DNA of 64,000 nt from Flagellimonas lutaonensis. GTDB taxonomy: Bacteria; Bacteroidota; Bacteroidia; Flavobacteriales; Flavobacteriaceae. A model generated the notes under the pieces. It was given only the letters and a program-made list of their open reading frames with translations. It ran no database searches and was not told where the DNA came from. The position numbers and the translations under genes were made by a program. Shown piece after piece: positions 1 to 8,570 of this stretch. Positions within the stretch are counted from its first letter, which is position 1; every line of letters begins with the position of its first letter. The stretch covers positions 2,112,501 to 2,176,500 of the forward strand of contig NZ_CP011071.1 of assembly GCF_000963865.1 (NCBI RefSeq), read 5' to 3'.

Positions 1-2
1 AT

Positions 3-446
3 GGCGAATATCGCTTGACAAAAGACGATTGTATGGCCGCCAAACAATTCGAAGATCAAGTTTTTTTATGCGGTGCCCCTATTGAAGATCATCGAAAAGC
101 GGGTGACTCAGGTAGTGAAACGTTTTGGCAGTATGTGCCCGGTGGCGGGGTTTACGGTGTGCCCTACAGAACACTGGTGCCAAAAGAAAGCCTGAACACT
201 TGGGTCGTGGGGCGCTGTTTTTCGGCCACGCACGATGCCCATGCTTCCTGTAGGTCAATGGCCCAGACCATGTCTATGGGCCAAGCCGCCGGGTTTGCGG
301 CCGTTCAATCACTGCAGTCCGATGCGGATGCAAGAGCCATTTCCATACCGAAATTGCAAGACACCTTACTTTCTAACGGTGCAGTTTTGGAGATGCCAGA
401 TACAATTGCCGATATAACCAGAAATGGATGGCTTAACAATCGATAA
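3..446 (+). CDS. FAD-dependent oxidoreductase, C-terminal part (cut by window edge)
   Basis: The reading frame is open to the left edge, so the start and the N-terminal Rossmann region lie outside. The visible 147 residues end in the typical last part of the FAD-dependent oxidoreductase family PF12831: an arginine-rich GEYRLTKDD turn, then NTWVVGRCFSATHDAHAS followed by SMAQTMSMGQAAGFAA, which in this family closes the FAD site. The substrate cannot be told. Its stop codon is directly followed by the ATG of the phosphotriesterase-like gene (0 nt spacing), so the two are surely co-translated and probably work in one catabolic pathway. Family assignment is fairly sure; function is not. Confidence 0.75.
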   Translation, partial: GEYRLTKDDCMAAKQFEDQVFLCGAPIEDHRKAGDSGSETFWQYVPGGGVYGVPYRTLVPKESLNTWVVGRCFSATHDAHASCRSMAQTMSMGQAAGFAAVQSLQSDADARAISIPKLQDTLLSNGAVLEMPDTIADITRNGWLNNR

Positions 447-1412
447 ATGAGCAAGCCTTTTTTTAGAACGGTATTGGGCGATAGGCCCGTTGATGAAATG
501 GGGTTTACCTATTCTCACGAGCACATTATCATCGAAGATAGTTATGTGACCGCAGCAAATCCAGAATTTTTGCTCAACGATGTGGCCAAAATCACCCAAG
601 AACTTACTGCATTTTATAAGGCAGGGGGCAGAACGGTAGTGGATACCATGCCTGCAAACTGTGGCAGAAATGTGCTCAAATTGGCAGAAGTGAGCGGTCG
701 CTCCAAAGTCAATATCATTGTACCAACCGGAATTCATTTAGAACAGTATTATCCTGAAAACCATTGGAGGTATACCTATTCGGAGGATGAACTTACTGAT
801 TTGTTTATTGCGGATATCGAGCAGGGCATTGACCGTTTTGATTATTCGGGGCCTTTGGTGAGGCGTACCGAGCATCGTGCCGGACTCATAAAACTCGCTA
901 CCGGAGATGAGCCTTTTACCCCACACCAAGAAAAAATCTTCCGGGCCGTGGTCAACGCACATTTAGCCACTGGCGGACCTATTTTGACTCATACCAATTT
1001 TGGTCGAAAGGCATTGGAACAGGCCTTGTTTTTTGAAAAATTGGGGGCAAAACTTGATCATGTGGTGCTATCGCATGTCGACCGGGCCAAAGACATTGCT
1101 TATAACCGAGCTGTATTGGATGTTGGTGTCAGGGTAGAGTACGACAGTGTCTTTAGGTGGAAAAAAGACGAGTCCAACCATACGCTGCGGCTACTGGAAA
1201 CATTATTGCCCGACTACCCCGATCAAATTGTCTTGGGCATGGACATGGCAAAGAACAAATATTGGAAGAGCTATGGAGGGCAACCGGGACTCAACTACTT
1301 GATAGAGACCATTCCTGATTTTCTAGAATCGAGGGGGTTGGAGCACTGTTTGGATGCGATTTTTATTGATAACCCCAGGGCACTTTACAGTTTCTTTAAA
1401 AATCCAGATTGA
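447..1412 (+). CDS. Phosphotriesterase-family metal-dependent hydrolase (likely lactonase)
   Basis: A 321-residue amidohydrolase-superfamily protein of the phosphotriesterase (PTE) family. All binuclear-metal ligands are present: H24 and H26 in SHEH, the probable carboxylated lysine K149 in GLIKLATG, H182 in THTNFG, H210 in LSHVDR and D266 in GMDMAKN. Bacterial PTE homologues outside true organophosphate hydrolases are mostly lactonases or of unknown substrate; with a sugar-acid kinase and aldolase nearby, a sugar lactone is a reasonable inference. The ATG at 447 abuts the stop of the oxidoreductase upstream. It converges on the GntR gene, with only 10 bp between the stops. Confidence 0.85.
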   Translation: MSKPFFRTVLGDRPVDEMGFTYSHEHIIIEDSYVTAANPEFLLNDVAKITQELTAFYKAGGRTVVDTMPANCGRNVLKLAEVSGRSKVNIIVPTGIHLEQYYPENHWRYTYSEDELTDLFIADIEQGIDRFDYSGPLVRRTEHRAGLIKLATGDEPFTPHQEKIFRAVVNAHLATGGPILTHTNFGRKALEQALFFEKLGAKLDHVVLSHVDRAKDIAYNRAVLDVGVRVEYDSVFRWKKDESNHTLRLLETLLPDYPDQIVLGMDMAKNKYWKSYGGQPGLNYLIETIPDFLESRGLEHCLDAIFIDNPRALYSFFKNPD

Positions 1413-1422
1413 TGGAAGAATA

Positions 1423-2133
1423 CTAAAGAAAATAACTGTTGCTCACCGGATAACGTGACGTATTGCAATACACTTCGCTGTACAGATAGAAACCAGGTTT
1501 GCTGGTCGTAAAACGGATGGAGATATGCAGCACCGGTGCACCCCTTTCAATATTCAAAAACCTGGCCACTTCGGCGTTGGCACTTTCTGCCCGCAGTTCT
1601 TGTTCCGAGCCCTTCATTTCAATCAAAAAGTTTTGGCTCAGGGTTTTGAAAAAAGACCCTTCTATAAATTCTGAAGCTTTCAATTGCTGTAGTTTTAGAT
1701 CAGAATACCAGTTGTGCTCAAGCATAATAGGTTTGCCGTTCACGTAGCGAAGACGTTGAAAATAGATGGCATTTCCCTCTTTTTCCGTTTCAGAAAGCCT
1801 GAATGGAATACGGTCGTCCCATGGTTGCGATGTGGGTTCCTGTAAGATCACAGTTCTTTTGTTGTGGTCAAGCGCCTCAGAAAAACCCTTTACGGTCAAC
1901 AGTCCCAAAGATTTACGCCGTTCGACCACCCTGCTGCCACGACCATGCTCTTTTTCGATAAAACCATTTTTTAGAAGCTCATCGAGGGCCCTGCGCACTG
2001 TGGTGCGCGTGGTGTCGAATTGCTCACAAATTTCATTTTCTGACGGCAGATAGCTGCCCACGGGGTAGGTTCCCATTTGAATATTGGTCGTAAAAAAGCG
2101 CTGTATTTTTTGGTACTTCTTTTCGCTGTCCAC
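1423..2133 (-). CDS. GntR-family transcriptional regulator with UTRA domain
   Basis: A 236-residue regulator. Residues 1-70 form a GntR winged helix: PVGSYLPSENEICEQF, then TTRTTVRRALDELLKNGF with the wing EKEHGRGSRVV. Residues of about 90-230 form a UTRA ligand-binding domain (HutC/FarR subfamily), with the typical start IYFQRLRYVNGKPIMLEHNW. The start used is GTG at 2133, since no in-frame ATG precedes the helix-turn-helix. UTRA regulators usually sense a sugar phosphate or related metabolite and repress neighbouring catabolic genes; the PTE/oxidoreductase pair and kdgK-eda are the obvious candidates. That target is inference. Confidence 0.88.
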   Translation of the reverse strand: MDSEKKYQKIQRFFTTNIQMGTYPVGSYLPSENEICEQFDTTRTTVRRALDELLKNGFIEKEHGRGSRVVERRKSLGLLTVKGFSEALDHNKRTVILQEPTSQPWDDRIPFRLSETEKEGNAIYFQRLRYVNGKPIMLEHNWYSDLKLQQLKASEFIEGSFFKTLSQNFLIEMKGSEQELRAESANAEVARFLNIERGAPVLHISIRFTTSKPGFYLYSEVYCNTSRYPVSNSYFL

Positions 2134-2218
2134 GGGGATAATGTGCTGTCTGGAAATTTTTACAATGTATGAAAAGCTGCGATAATACCTATGTCGAGCA
2201 AGACCTAATTTTTATGGC

Positions 2219-2731
2219 TTACAAAGTTATTGTCTCCACTGCCAACGTCTTTATATCCAAGATTAAAAAAGTCGCGGGCAAATCCCTTAATTCCCCGCCA
2301 TGATAGCCCATGATGGCCCCTGGATTGATAAGCAGTGTGTCGCCCACCTTTTCATCGTCGGCCAAGGTGTGGTTATGACCATAGCAAACAACGTCGTAGC
2401 CACCATTTTCTGCCAATGTTCGGGCTTTTTCAGGGTAGTGGTTGGCGGCAATGGACTTTCCGCCAAAATCACCTCGAAAATATTCCCCATGAATGTGGAT
2501 ATTTGAAAATTGTTGCGCCACTTTTATAATGGAAGCCACATCACCATCGTTGTTGCCAAGTACAATATGGATGGGGTTTATATAGGCCTGCCCGAGCAGT
2601 TTAATGATAAAGGGGGCGCAAAGGTCACCACAGCATATCATAGCATCAGTGGCTTGCAGCTCAGGTCTTTCGAGGGCTTTTTTTAAATTCCATACATGGT
2701 CGTGAATGTCGGAGATGATGGCTATTTTCAT
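2219..2731 (-). CDS. Metallophosphoesterase, YfcE/MJ0936 type
   Basis: A 170-residue calcineurin-like phosphoesterase of the small YfcE/MJ0936 group. The metal-binding signatures appear in order: SDIHD near the N terminus, CCGDLC, LGNNDGD, and CYGHNHT near residue 125, closing with LLINPGAIMGYHGG. The start is taken at MKIAIISDI (ATG at 2731) because the phosphoesterase fold begins there; another ATG lies four codons upstream. These enzymes hydrolyse phosphodiesters in vitro, but the physiological substrate is seldom known. It is transcribed away from kdgK. Confidence 0.85.
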   Translation of the reverse strand: MKIAIISDIHDHVWNLKKALERPELQATDAMICCGDLCAPFIIKLLGQAYINPIHIVLGNNDGDVASIIKVAQQFSNIHIHGEYFRGDFGGKSIAANHYPEKARTLAENGGYDVVCYGHNHTLADDEKVGDTLLINPGAIMGYHGGELRDLPATFLILDIKTLAVETITL

Positions 2732-2980
2732 GCTGTTCAACAATTTTGATGTGACCTAAAAATAGCAAATATCAATGTGATTTTTGGAGGTCCGAAAACC
2801 AAGATATCGTTGCATACCATAAAATTTTAAGAAAACGGAACACCGCATTTTCAAAATCAGAAGATGGCCGATTGGGTTCAAGGCTGCCGCAAATAGTGCC
2901 AATACGGTTTAAATGGCTACCTTCACGGTACCTTTTGTTTTTTTGAAGATGGTTATAAATCATTATAGAAAATAGAATTC

Positions 2981-4027
2981 GTGAAAAGAGTAGTGACTTT
3001 TGGAGAAATAATGCTGCGTTTAGCTCCACCTGGATTTTTAAGATTTTCCCAGACCAACACTTTTGATGTGGTCTATGGTGGTGGGGAATCAAACGTAGCC
3101 GTATCACTTGCCAACTATGGCGTTCCCGTGGACTTTGTAACCCGGCTTCCCAACAACGACATTGGCCATTGCGCCCTGATGGAGATGCGCAAAAGAGGAG
3201 TGGGAACCGATAAGATCATATTTGGCGGTGACCGCCTTGGCATCTATTTTTTGGAAACAGGGGCCGTAAGCCGCGGCAGCATGGTGGTTTACGATCGCGC
3301 ACATTCCGCCATGGCCGAAATCGAAAAGGGAATGATCGATTGGAAATCGGTTTTCGATGGCGTTGCTTGGTTCCATTGGACGGGCATCACCCCGGCCATT
3401 TCCCAAGGGGCTGCAGATGTCTGTTTAGAGGCGGTCAAAGTGGCCAGCGATATGGGCGTTACCATTTCGACTGATTTGAACTACCGTGCCAAACTCTGGA
3501 AATATTGTGATGATTCAAAGCGGGAAGAAATCATGTCAGAACTGACCTCATACTGTGACATCGTTTTGGGCAACGAAGAAGATGCCGAGAAGCACTTTGG
3601 AATCAAACCCGATGGTTTGGACATCACCACCCAAGGAGAACATGTGAAGGCAGAGGCCTTTTTGTCTGTATGCAAACAAATGATGGAACGGTTCCCTAGG
3701 GCAAGAAAAGTGATAACCACATTGAGGGGATCCTTATCGGCCTCTCACAATACCTGGGCAGGCGTACTCTATGATGGAAAGACCATGTACAAATCCCCTG
3801 AATACCAGATTACCCACATCGTTGACCGCGTGGGTGGTGGTGATTCTTTTATGGGCGGATTGATTTACGGATTGCTCAAGTACCCTGAGAATGACCAAAA
3901 TGCCCTGAACTTTGCCGTAGCCGCATCATGCCTCAAACATACCATCAAGGGCGATGCGAATCTGGTTACCGTCCAAGAAGTGGAAAAATTAATGTCCGGT
4001 GATGCTTCTGGGCGTGTAGCTCGCTAA
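2981..4027 (+). CDS. kdgK: 2-keto-3-deoxygluconate kinase (PfkB family)
   Basis: A 348-residue PfkB/ribokinase-family sugar kinase. The N-terminal signature is GGGESNVAVSLANYG near residue 35; the C-terminal ATP/anion-hole signature is DRVGGGDSFMGG with the catalytic aspartate near residue 287. It should phosphorylate 2-keto-3-deoxygluconate to KDPG in cytosolic uronate or alginate breakdown. The identity rests on the family together with the KDPG/KHG aldolase that follows after 4 nt. The start codon is GTG at 2981, directly before KRVVTFGEIMLRL, which is the conserved first strand. The 236-bp gap upstream should hold its promoter, but I see no clear -7 box. Confidence 0.87.
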   Translation: MKRVVTFGEIMLRLAPPGFLRFSQTNTFDVVYGGGESNVAVSLANYGVPVDFVTRLPNNDIGHCALMEMRKRGVGTDKIIFGGDRLGIYFLETGAVSRGSMVVYDRAHSAMAEIEKGMIDWKSVFDGVAWFHWTGITPAISQGAADVCLEAVKVASDMGVTISTDLNYRAKLWKYCDDSKREEIMSELTSYCDIVLGNEEDAEKHFGIKPDGLDITTQGEHVKAEAFLSVCKQMMERFPRARKVITTLRGSLSASHNTWAGVLYDGKTMYKSPEYQITHIVDRVGGGDSFMGGLIYGLLKYPENDQNALNFAVAASCLKHTIKGDANLVTVQEVEKLMSGDASGRVAR

Positions 4028-4031
4028 AAAA

Positions 4032-4712
4032 ATGACCATGAAAACGGTTTCCCAAAAAGAGACATTGAACAGTATGGGCAAAGAGGGCCTAGTGCCCGTA
4101 TTCAACCATACAGACGCAGAGGTTGCAAAAAAGGTGCTTGATGCCTGCTATAAGGGAGGTGTTCGCGTTTTTGAGTTCACCAATAGGGGCGAAAATGCGC
4201 TGGAGGTTTTTGGGGCTTTGGTACTTCATGCCGAAAAATACCATGATTTGATACTGGGTATCGGTACTATATTTTCGGCAGATGACGCAAAAAAATTCTT
4301 TGATAGCGGGGCTCAGTTCATCGTTTCACCGGCCATGATTCCTGAAATTGCTCATTTCTGCAAATCAAAGGATATGCTTTGGGTGCCCGGATGTGGCACG
4401 GTAACCGAAATCTATCAGGCCGTACAATTGGGGGCTAAAATCATAAAGGCTTTTCCCGGAAATGTACTGGGCCCAGGTTTTGTCAAATCCGTAAAGGCGG
4501 TTTACCCCAACCTTCCCATTATGCCCACCGGTGGTGTGGCCCCTACAGAAGAAAACCTAAAGGCATGGTTCGATGCCGGGGTAACCTGTGTTGGTATGGG
4601 TTCAAAGCTTATTTCAAAAGATATGCTGTTACAAAAAGACTTTGCTGCTTTGGAAAGAACGGTAAAAAGTACATTGGAATTGATTTCCAAAATCAAAGTG
4701 GGCAACAACTAA
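4032..4712 (+). CDS. eda: KDPG / 4-hydroxy-2-oxoglutarate aldolase
   Basis: A 226-residue class I aldolase of the KDPG/KHG family. It would split 2-keto-3-deoxy-6-phosphogluconate to pyruvate and glyceraldehyde 3-phosphate. The general-acid glutamate sits in VFEFTNRG, and the Schiff-base lysine in IIKAFPGN, followed by the phosphate-binding MPTGGV. The start ATG at 4032 is 4 nt after the kdgK stop, so the two enzymes form an operon that completes the lower Entner-Doudoroff or uronate branch. Confidence 0.92.
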   Translation: MTMKTVSQKETLNSMGKEGLVPVFNHTDAEVAKKVLDACYKGGVRVFEFTNRGENALEVFGALVLHAEKYHDLILGIGTIFSADDAKKFFDSGAQFIVSPAMIPEIAHFCKSKDMLWVPGCGTVTEIYQAVQLGAKIIKAFPGNVLGPGFVKSVKAVYPNLPIMPTGGVAPTEENLKAWFDAGVTCVGMGSKLISKDMLLQKDFAALERTVKSTLELISKIKVGNN

Positions 4713-4740
4713 TTTTGAAAAAAGGTTGAGTGTCAATAAT

Positions 4741-4774
4741 AAAAAAACCCTCAAAATCAGTTGATTGAGAGGGT
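4741..4774 (-). terminator. Intrinsic terminator after tRNA-Leu
   Basis: On the minus strand, just past the tRNA-Leu 3' end, the sequence ACCCTC ... GAGGGT folds into a hairpin with an AT-rich inner stem and is followed by seven T. It lies between eda (plus) and the tRNA pair (minus) and should end tRNA transcription. Confidence 0.75.
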
Positions 4775-4780
4775 CAAAAG

Positions 4781-4865
4781 TACTCGGGACGGGACTTGAA
4801 CCCGTACGGCCACAATGGCCATTGGATTTTAAGTCCAACGTGTCTACCAATTCCACCACCCGAGC
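4781..4865 (-). tRNA. tRNA-Leu (anticodon TAA)
   Basis: An 85-nt class II tRNA. The acceptor stem is GCTCGGG pairing with CCCGAGT (first pair G-U), discriminator A. The D arm TGGTGGAATTGGTAGACA is typical of leucine tRNAs, the anticodon loop CTTAAAA gives TAA, a long variable arm follows, and the T arm GGGTTCAAGTCCC is intact. CCA is not encoded. It lies downstream of tRNA-Gly on the same strand. Confidence 0.95.
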
Positions 4866-4873
4866 ATGTTGCT

Positions 4874-4921
4874 CAACGTGTCTATCTCCCGATAGCTATC
4901 GGGACCACCACCCGAGCATGT
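4874..4921 (-). repeat. Broken duplicate of the tRNA-Leu 5' half with a palindrome inserted
   Basis: Plus-strand bases 4874-4921 repeat the bases 4837-4869 of tRNA-Leu (acceptor 5' strand and D arm plus three flanking bases), except that CCAATT in the D loop is replaced by a segment containing the 18-bp palindrome TCCCGATAGCTATCGGGA (4887-4904). No anticodon arm or T arm follows, so this is not a functional tRNA. It lies just upstream of tRNA-Leu in the transcript from tRNA-Gly. Confidence 0.85.
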
Positions 4922-4969
4922 CCATAAACAAAAAACTCCACCCGTGGTGACTGAGCGGAGTCAAAGTCG

Positions 4970-5042
4970 AGCGAAAAACGGGATTCGAACCCGCGACCTC
5001 CACCTTGGCAAGGTGGCGCTCTACCAACTGAGCTATTTTCGC
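4970..5042 (-). tRNA. tRNA-Gly (anticodon GCC)
   Basis: A 73-nt tRNA. The acceptor GCGAAAA pairs with TTTTCGC, discriminator T. The D arm is AGCTCAGTTGGTAGAGC, the anticodon stem-loop CCACC TTGCCAA GGTGG gives GCC, and the T arm is GCGGGTTCGAATCCCGT. CCA is not encoded. It is the promoter-proximal member of the leftward tRNA pair. Confidence 0.96.
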
Positions 5043-5081
5043 ATAAAACCTAAGAACAAAGCACCATTTTTTTGATGCTCG

Positions 5082-5101
5082 CCTGTCTTCCGATAGGCAG
5101 G
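5082..5101. repeat. Short palindromic repeat
   Basis: CCTGTCTTCCGATAGGCAGG folds into a hairpin with CCTG/CAGG arms. Related short GC-rich palindromes with a CCGATAG or CCCGAT core occur in other intergenic spots of the window (4887-4904, 27761-27776), as expected for a dispersed flavobacterial intergenic repeat. Confidence 0.5.
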
Positions 5102-5201
5102 TGCAAATTTAAAATAATTCTTTAAACCAAAAAGAATTTTTCACTCGAAAAGTTCAACCTTGCCCTCTTTAGTGGGAAGATGGGGCGGGGGTGTTTCGTG
5201 G

Positions 5202-7823
5202 CTACGAACTGGCACTCTTCTTCTTGCTCAGTAAACGTTTGATTTCATTGAGCTTCATCAATGCTTCTACTGGTGTCAGCGTATCGATATCGAGATGGAG
5301 TATCTCCTCTTTGATTTCCTCCAGCAGGGGATCGTCAAGGTTGAAAAAGCTCAGCTGCATTTCTTGGCCCACGGACTGTAGGGCCTCAGTGTTTTCTTTT
5401 TGCGAATGTGATTTTTCGAGCTTCTTCAATATTTTGTTGGCCTTTTGTATGACTTGTTGTGGTACACCGGCCATTTTCGCCACATGGATTCCAAAACTGT
5501 GCTCACTGCCCCCGGGCACCAATTTTCGAAGAAACAGCACGTTGTCTTTCAGTTCTTTGACCAACACGTTGTAATTTTTGATTCGGCCATAGGTTTCGGT
5601 CATTTCGTTTAACTCATGATAATGGGTAGCAAAGAGTGTTTTTGCCCTTGCGGGATGTTCATGCAGGTATTCGGCGATGGCCCAGGCAATCGAAATACCA
5701 TCGTAGGTGCTGGTGCCCCGCCCGATCTCATCCAATAGTACAAGGCTCCGCTCAGAAAGGTTGTTCAAGATAGAGGCGGTCTCGTTCATCTCTACCATAA
5801 AGGTAGATTCGCCCATGGAAATATTGTCGCTGGCACCCACCCGCGTGAATATTTTGTCAACCAGACCGATTGACGCTTTTTCAGCGGGCACAAAGCTTCC
5901 CATCTGGGCAAGTAGCACAATCAAGGCGGTTTGCCTCAGAATTGCCGATTTACCGCTCATGTTGGGCCCGGTGATCATAATGATCTGTTGGTCGTCCCTA
6001 TTGAGAACTACATCATTGGCCACATAGCTTTCCCCAAGGGGCAATTGTTTTTCGATTACAGGATGTCGGCCTTCGCGAATCTCGATTTGGGTCGAATCGT
6101 TTACCTCTGGGGCGTGGTATTGGTTCTCTTTGGCCAATTGGGCAAACCCGCATAGGCAATCGAGCCGTGCCAACAGATGGCCGGTCTGTTGAATGGGTTG
6201 AATGTATTCTTGCATCCACACCAAAAGTTGCTCGAACAATTGTTGTTCTAGCTGTGCAATGCGCTCCTCGGCCCCCAGAATTTTTGACTCGTACTCTTTG
6301 AGCTCCTCGTTGATGTAGCGCTCGGCGTTCACCAAGGTCTGCTTGCGAACCCATGAATCGGGCACTTTGTCTTTATGGGTGTTGCGCACCTCTATGTAAT
6401 ACCCAAAAACGTTGTTGGAGGCTATTTTTAATGAGGAAATGCCGGTCTGTTGCATTTCTCGTTCAAGCATTTTGTCGAGATAATCCTTGCTTGAAAAGGC
6501 CAGGTTTCGCAGTTCGTCCAACTCTTCTGAATAGCCATCGGCAATGGTCTGGCCCTTTAGAATATTGACAGGGGCATCTTCGTTCAGCACCTGTTTGATC
6601 TTTGTGCGTAGGGGTTCGCACGAATCAAGGCCCTTGCCAAATGTTTGCAAAGCCGTGTTGTCGGCTTGCTCGATGACTTTTTTTATGGGCAGTACCGCTT
6701 CAAGCGAATTTTTTAGCTGCACCACTTCTTTGGGGTTGATCTTGCCTGTGGCCAATTTTGAGACCAATCGCTCAAGGTCGCCCATTTGCTTGATATGGTG
6801 CTGTATTTTCTGTAAAAAGGCCTCTTCTTGATGCAGGTAGGTTACTATGGCAAGTCTGTTCTTTATTTTTTCAAGATTTTTAAGGGGGAGGGCCAACCAG
6901 CGTTTCAACAGTCTGCCCCCCATGGGCGAAAGTGTTTTGTCGATAACCTCCAGAAGGGTGACGGCATTTTGGTGGGTCGAATGGTACAGTTCTAGGTTGC
7001 GAATGGTAAAACGGTCCATCCATACATATTCCTCTTCGGCAATGCGCTGAAGCCTGCTTATATGCTGTAGTTGTCGGTGTTGGGTCTCAGAAAGATAGTG
7101 CAACACCGCACCCGAAGCTATAATGCCCTGTGATAGGTGCTCGACCCCAAAACCCTGCAAGGTCTTGGTCTTAAAATGGTTGGTAAGGCTTTCATGGGCA
7201 TAATCGGTCTGAAAAATCCAATCCTCCAAGAAAAAGAGATGCCATTGGTTGCCAAATGTGTCAAGAAAGTCTTGACGATGGTTTTTTGAAACCAGTACCT
7301 CATTGGGCGAGAAATTCTGCAACAGCTTGTCGATTTGCTCGCGGCTGCCCTCAGAAGTAAAGAACTCACCGGTTGAAATATCCAAAAAGGAAACCCCCAG
7401 CTTTTGCCTTCCAAAATGGACGGCACCCAAAAAATTGTTGCTTTTGGCACTCAGAATATCATCGTTCAGGGCCACCCCAGGGGTCACCAGTTCGGTAACG
7501 CCCCTTTTGACGATGGTCTTGGTCTGTTTTGGGTCTTCAAGCTGGTCGCAGATGGCTACCCTTTCGCCGGCCTTTACCAGTTTTGGTAGGTAGGTGTTGA
7601 GTGAGTGGTGCGGAAAACCCGCCAGTTCGGTCTGGTCGCCCCCATTGTTGCGGTGTGTCAGCACAATGCCCAATATTTGGGAGGCCTTGATGGCATCTTT
7701 CCCAAAGGTCTCGTAGAAATCGCCCACACGAAAGAGCAACAAGGCATCGGGATGCTTGGTCTTGATGGTATTGTATTGCTGCATCAAGGGCGTTGTCTTC
7801 TTGCTTTTCTTTGTGGTGGCCAA
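5202..7823 (-). CDS. mutS: DNA mismatch repair ATPase MutS
   Basis: An 873-residue MutS. The mismatch-reading Phe-X-Glu is in GDFYETF (F36, E38). Connector, lever and clamp regions follow. The ATPase has Walker A GPNMSGKS near residue 620, Walker [13 protein letters not shown] and the signature ATHYHELNE; the C-terminal helix-turn-helix part is present. It recognises mispairs and recruits MutL. The frame stays open upstream into the rRNA-methyltransferase region, but family alignment supports a start at TTG 7823 ([17 protein letters not shown]); the first good ATG is at 7784 and would trim 13 residues. It is divergent from the RNA methyltransferase. Confidence 0.95.
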   Translation of the reverse strand: MATTKKSKKTTPLMQQYNTIKTKHPDALLLFRVGDFYETFGKDAIKASQILGIVLTHRNNGGDQTELAGFPHHSLNTYLPKLVKAGERVAICDQLEDPKQTKTIVKRGVTELVTPGVALNDDILSAKSNNFLGAVHFGRQKLGVSFLDISTGEFFTSEGSREQIDKLLQNFSPNEVLVSKNHRQDFLDTFGNQWHLFFLEDWIFQTDYAHESLTNHFKTKTLQGFGVEHLSQGIIASGAVLHYLSETQHRQLQHISRLQRIAEEEYVWMDRFTIRNLELYHSTHQNAVTLLEVIDKTLSPMGGRLLKRWLALPLKNLEKIKNRLAIVTYLHQEEAFLQKIQHHIKQMGDLERLVSKLATGKINPKEVVQLKNSLEAVLPIKKVIEQADNTALQTFGKGLDSCEPLRTKIKQVLNEDAPVNILKGQTIADGYSEELDELRNLAFSSKDYLDKMLEREMQQTGISSLKIASNNVFGYYIEVRNTHKDKVPDSWVRKQTLVNAERYINEELKEYESKILGAEERIAQLEQQLFEQLLVWMQEYIQPIQQTGHLLARLDCLCGFAQLAKENQYHAPEVNDSTQIEIREGRHPVIEKQLPLGESYVANDVVLNRDDQQIIMITGPNMSGKSAILRQTALIVLLAQMGSFVPAEKASIGLVDKIFTRVGASDNISMGESTFMVEMNETASILNNLSERSLVLLDEIGRGTSTYDGISIAWAIAEYLHEHPARAKTLFATHYHELNEMTETYGRIKNYNVLVKELKDNVLFLRKLVPGGSEHSFGIHVAKMAGVPQQVIQKANKILKKLEKSHSQKENTEALQSVGQEMQLSFFNLDDPLLEEIKEEILHLDIDTLTPVEALMKLNEIKRLLSKKKSASS

Positions 7824-7914
7824 AACGTAAAAAAGTATTTTTGCCGAAAATATGGTTTTAAGGGTGCTTCGAAAATTTTTGTTGATATTTTCGGGCCAAT
7901 AGTTGAAAAATAAC

Positions 7915-8451
7915 ATGCGAAAACTCCGTAACGAAGAACTGGACCGATTGGATGTCGAAGAATTCAAAAAGGCCAAGAAGATCCCCGTGGTATTGGTGCT
8001 TGACAATATCCGGAGCCTCAACAACATCGGCTCCCTATTTCGTACGGCCGATGCTTTTTTGGTACAGAAGATATACCTCTGCGGCATTACGGCCACACCG
8101 CCCCATAAAGACATTCGAAAAACCGCTCTGGGCGCTACCGAAAGCGTTGATTGGGAATACCGAAACGATATTGGGCAATTGGTCGATGAACTAAAGGACC
8201 AGGGCATCAAGGTGCTATCGGTTGAGCAGGCCGAGGGGGCCATGATGTTGAACGATTTTCAGGTAGAAGACCAGAAAACCTATGCCCTGATCTTTGGCAA
8301 CGAGGTGATGGGGGTGCAACAAGAGGTGGTGTCTGTAAGTGACAGGGTCATCGAAATTCCACAATTCGGCACCAAGCATTCGCTGAACATTTCGGTGAGC
8401 GCGGGGGTGGTTATTTGGCACTTTTGGTCTCAACTACAGGCCAAAAAATAG
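7915..8451 (+). CDS. TrmH/SpoU-family RNA 2'-O-methyltransferase
   Basis: A 178-residue SPOUT methyltransferase with the three SpoU motifs: [13 protein letters not shown] (motif 1), FGNEVMGV (motif 2) and [18 protein letters not shown] (motif 3), the trefoil-knot SAM site. It methylates a ribose 2'-OH in tRNA or rRNA; the target is not deducible. No N-terminal L30e-like domain precedes the catalytic part, as in TrmL/TrmH rather than RlmB. The start ATG at 7915 (MRKLRNEEL) is preferred to an upstream TTG at 7903. The 5' ends of this gene and mutS are 91 bp apart. Confidence 0.88.
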   Translation: MRKLRNEELDRLDVEEFKKAKKIPVVLVLDNIRSLNNIGSLFRTADAFLVQKIYLCGITATPPHKDIRKTALGATESVDWEYRNDIGQLVDELKDQGIKVLSVEQAEGAMMLNDFQVEDQKTYALIFGNEVMGVQQEVVSVSDRVIEIPQFGTKHSLNISVSAGVVIWHFWSQLQAKK

Positions 8452-8475
8452 AAAACCCTGACGGATCTGCCAGGG
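8449..8475 (-). terminator. Probable terminator of the folK-dNK gene
   Basis: Read on the minus strand, CCCTG ... CAGGG forms a hairpin followed by TTTTCTATTTTTT, about 95 bp past the stop of the folK-kinase gene. The T tract overlaps the end of the methyltransferase gene. The stem is short, so confidence is moderate. Confidence 0.5.
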
Positions 8476-8570
8476 CTTAGCATATAGTTTGAGTTAGTTA
8501 GTTTCAGTGAAACCGGTTGCTAATAAAATAAAACCAATCGTTATATCCAAACAAATGCCTTAAAATTTTG

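Noticed and set aside
2772-3107. Leftward open frame over the kdgK 5' region
   Set aside because: It overlaps the conserved start of kdgK on the opposite strand and has no recognisable motif.
4874-4921. A second tRNA-Leu gene
   Set aside because: It has only the acceptor 5' strand and D arm; the anticodon and T arms are missing.
7824-8243. In-frame 140-codon extension upstream of mutS
   Set aside because: It lies antisense to the SpoU methyltransferase and is unlike any MutS N terminus; the family starts close to MQQYN.
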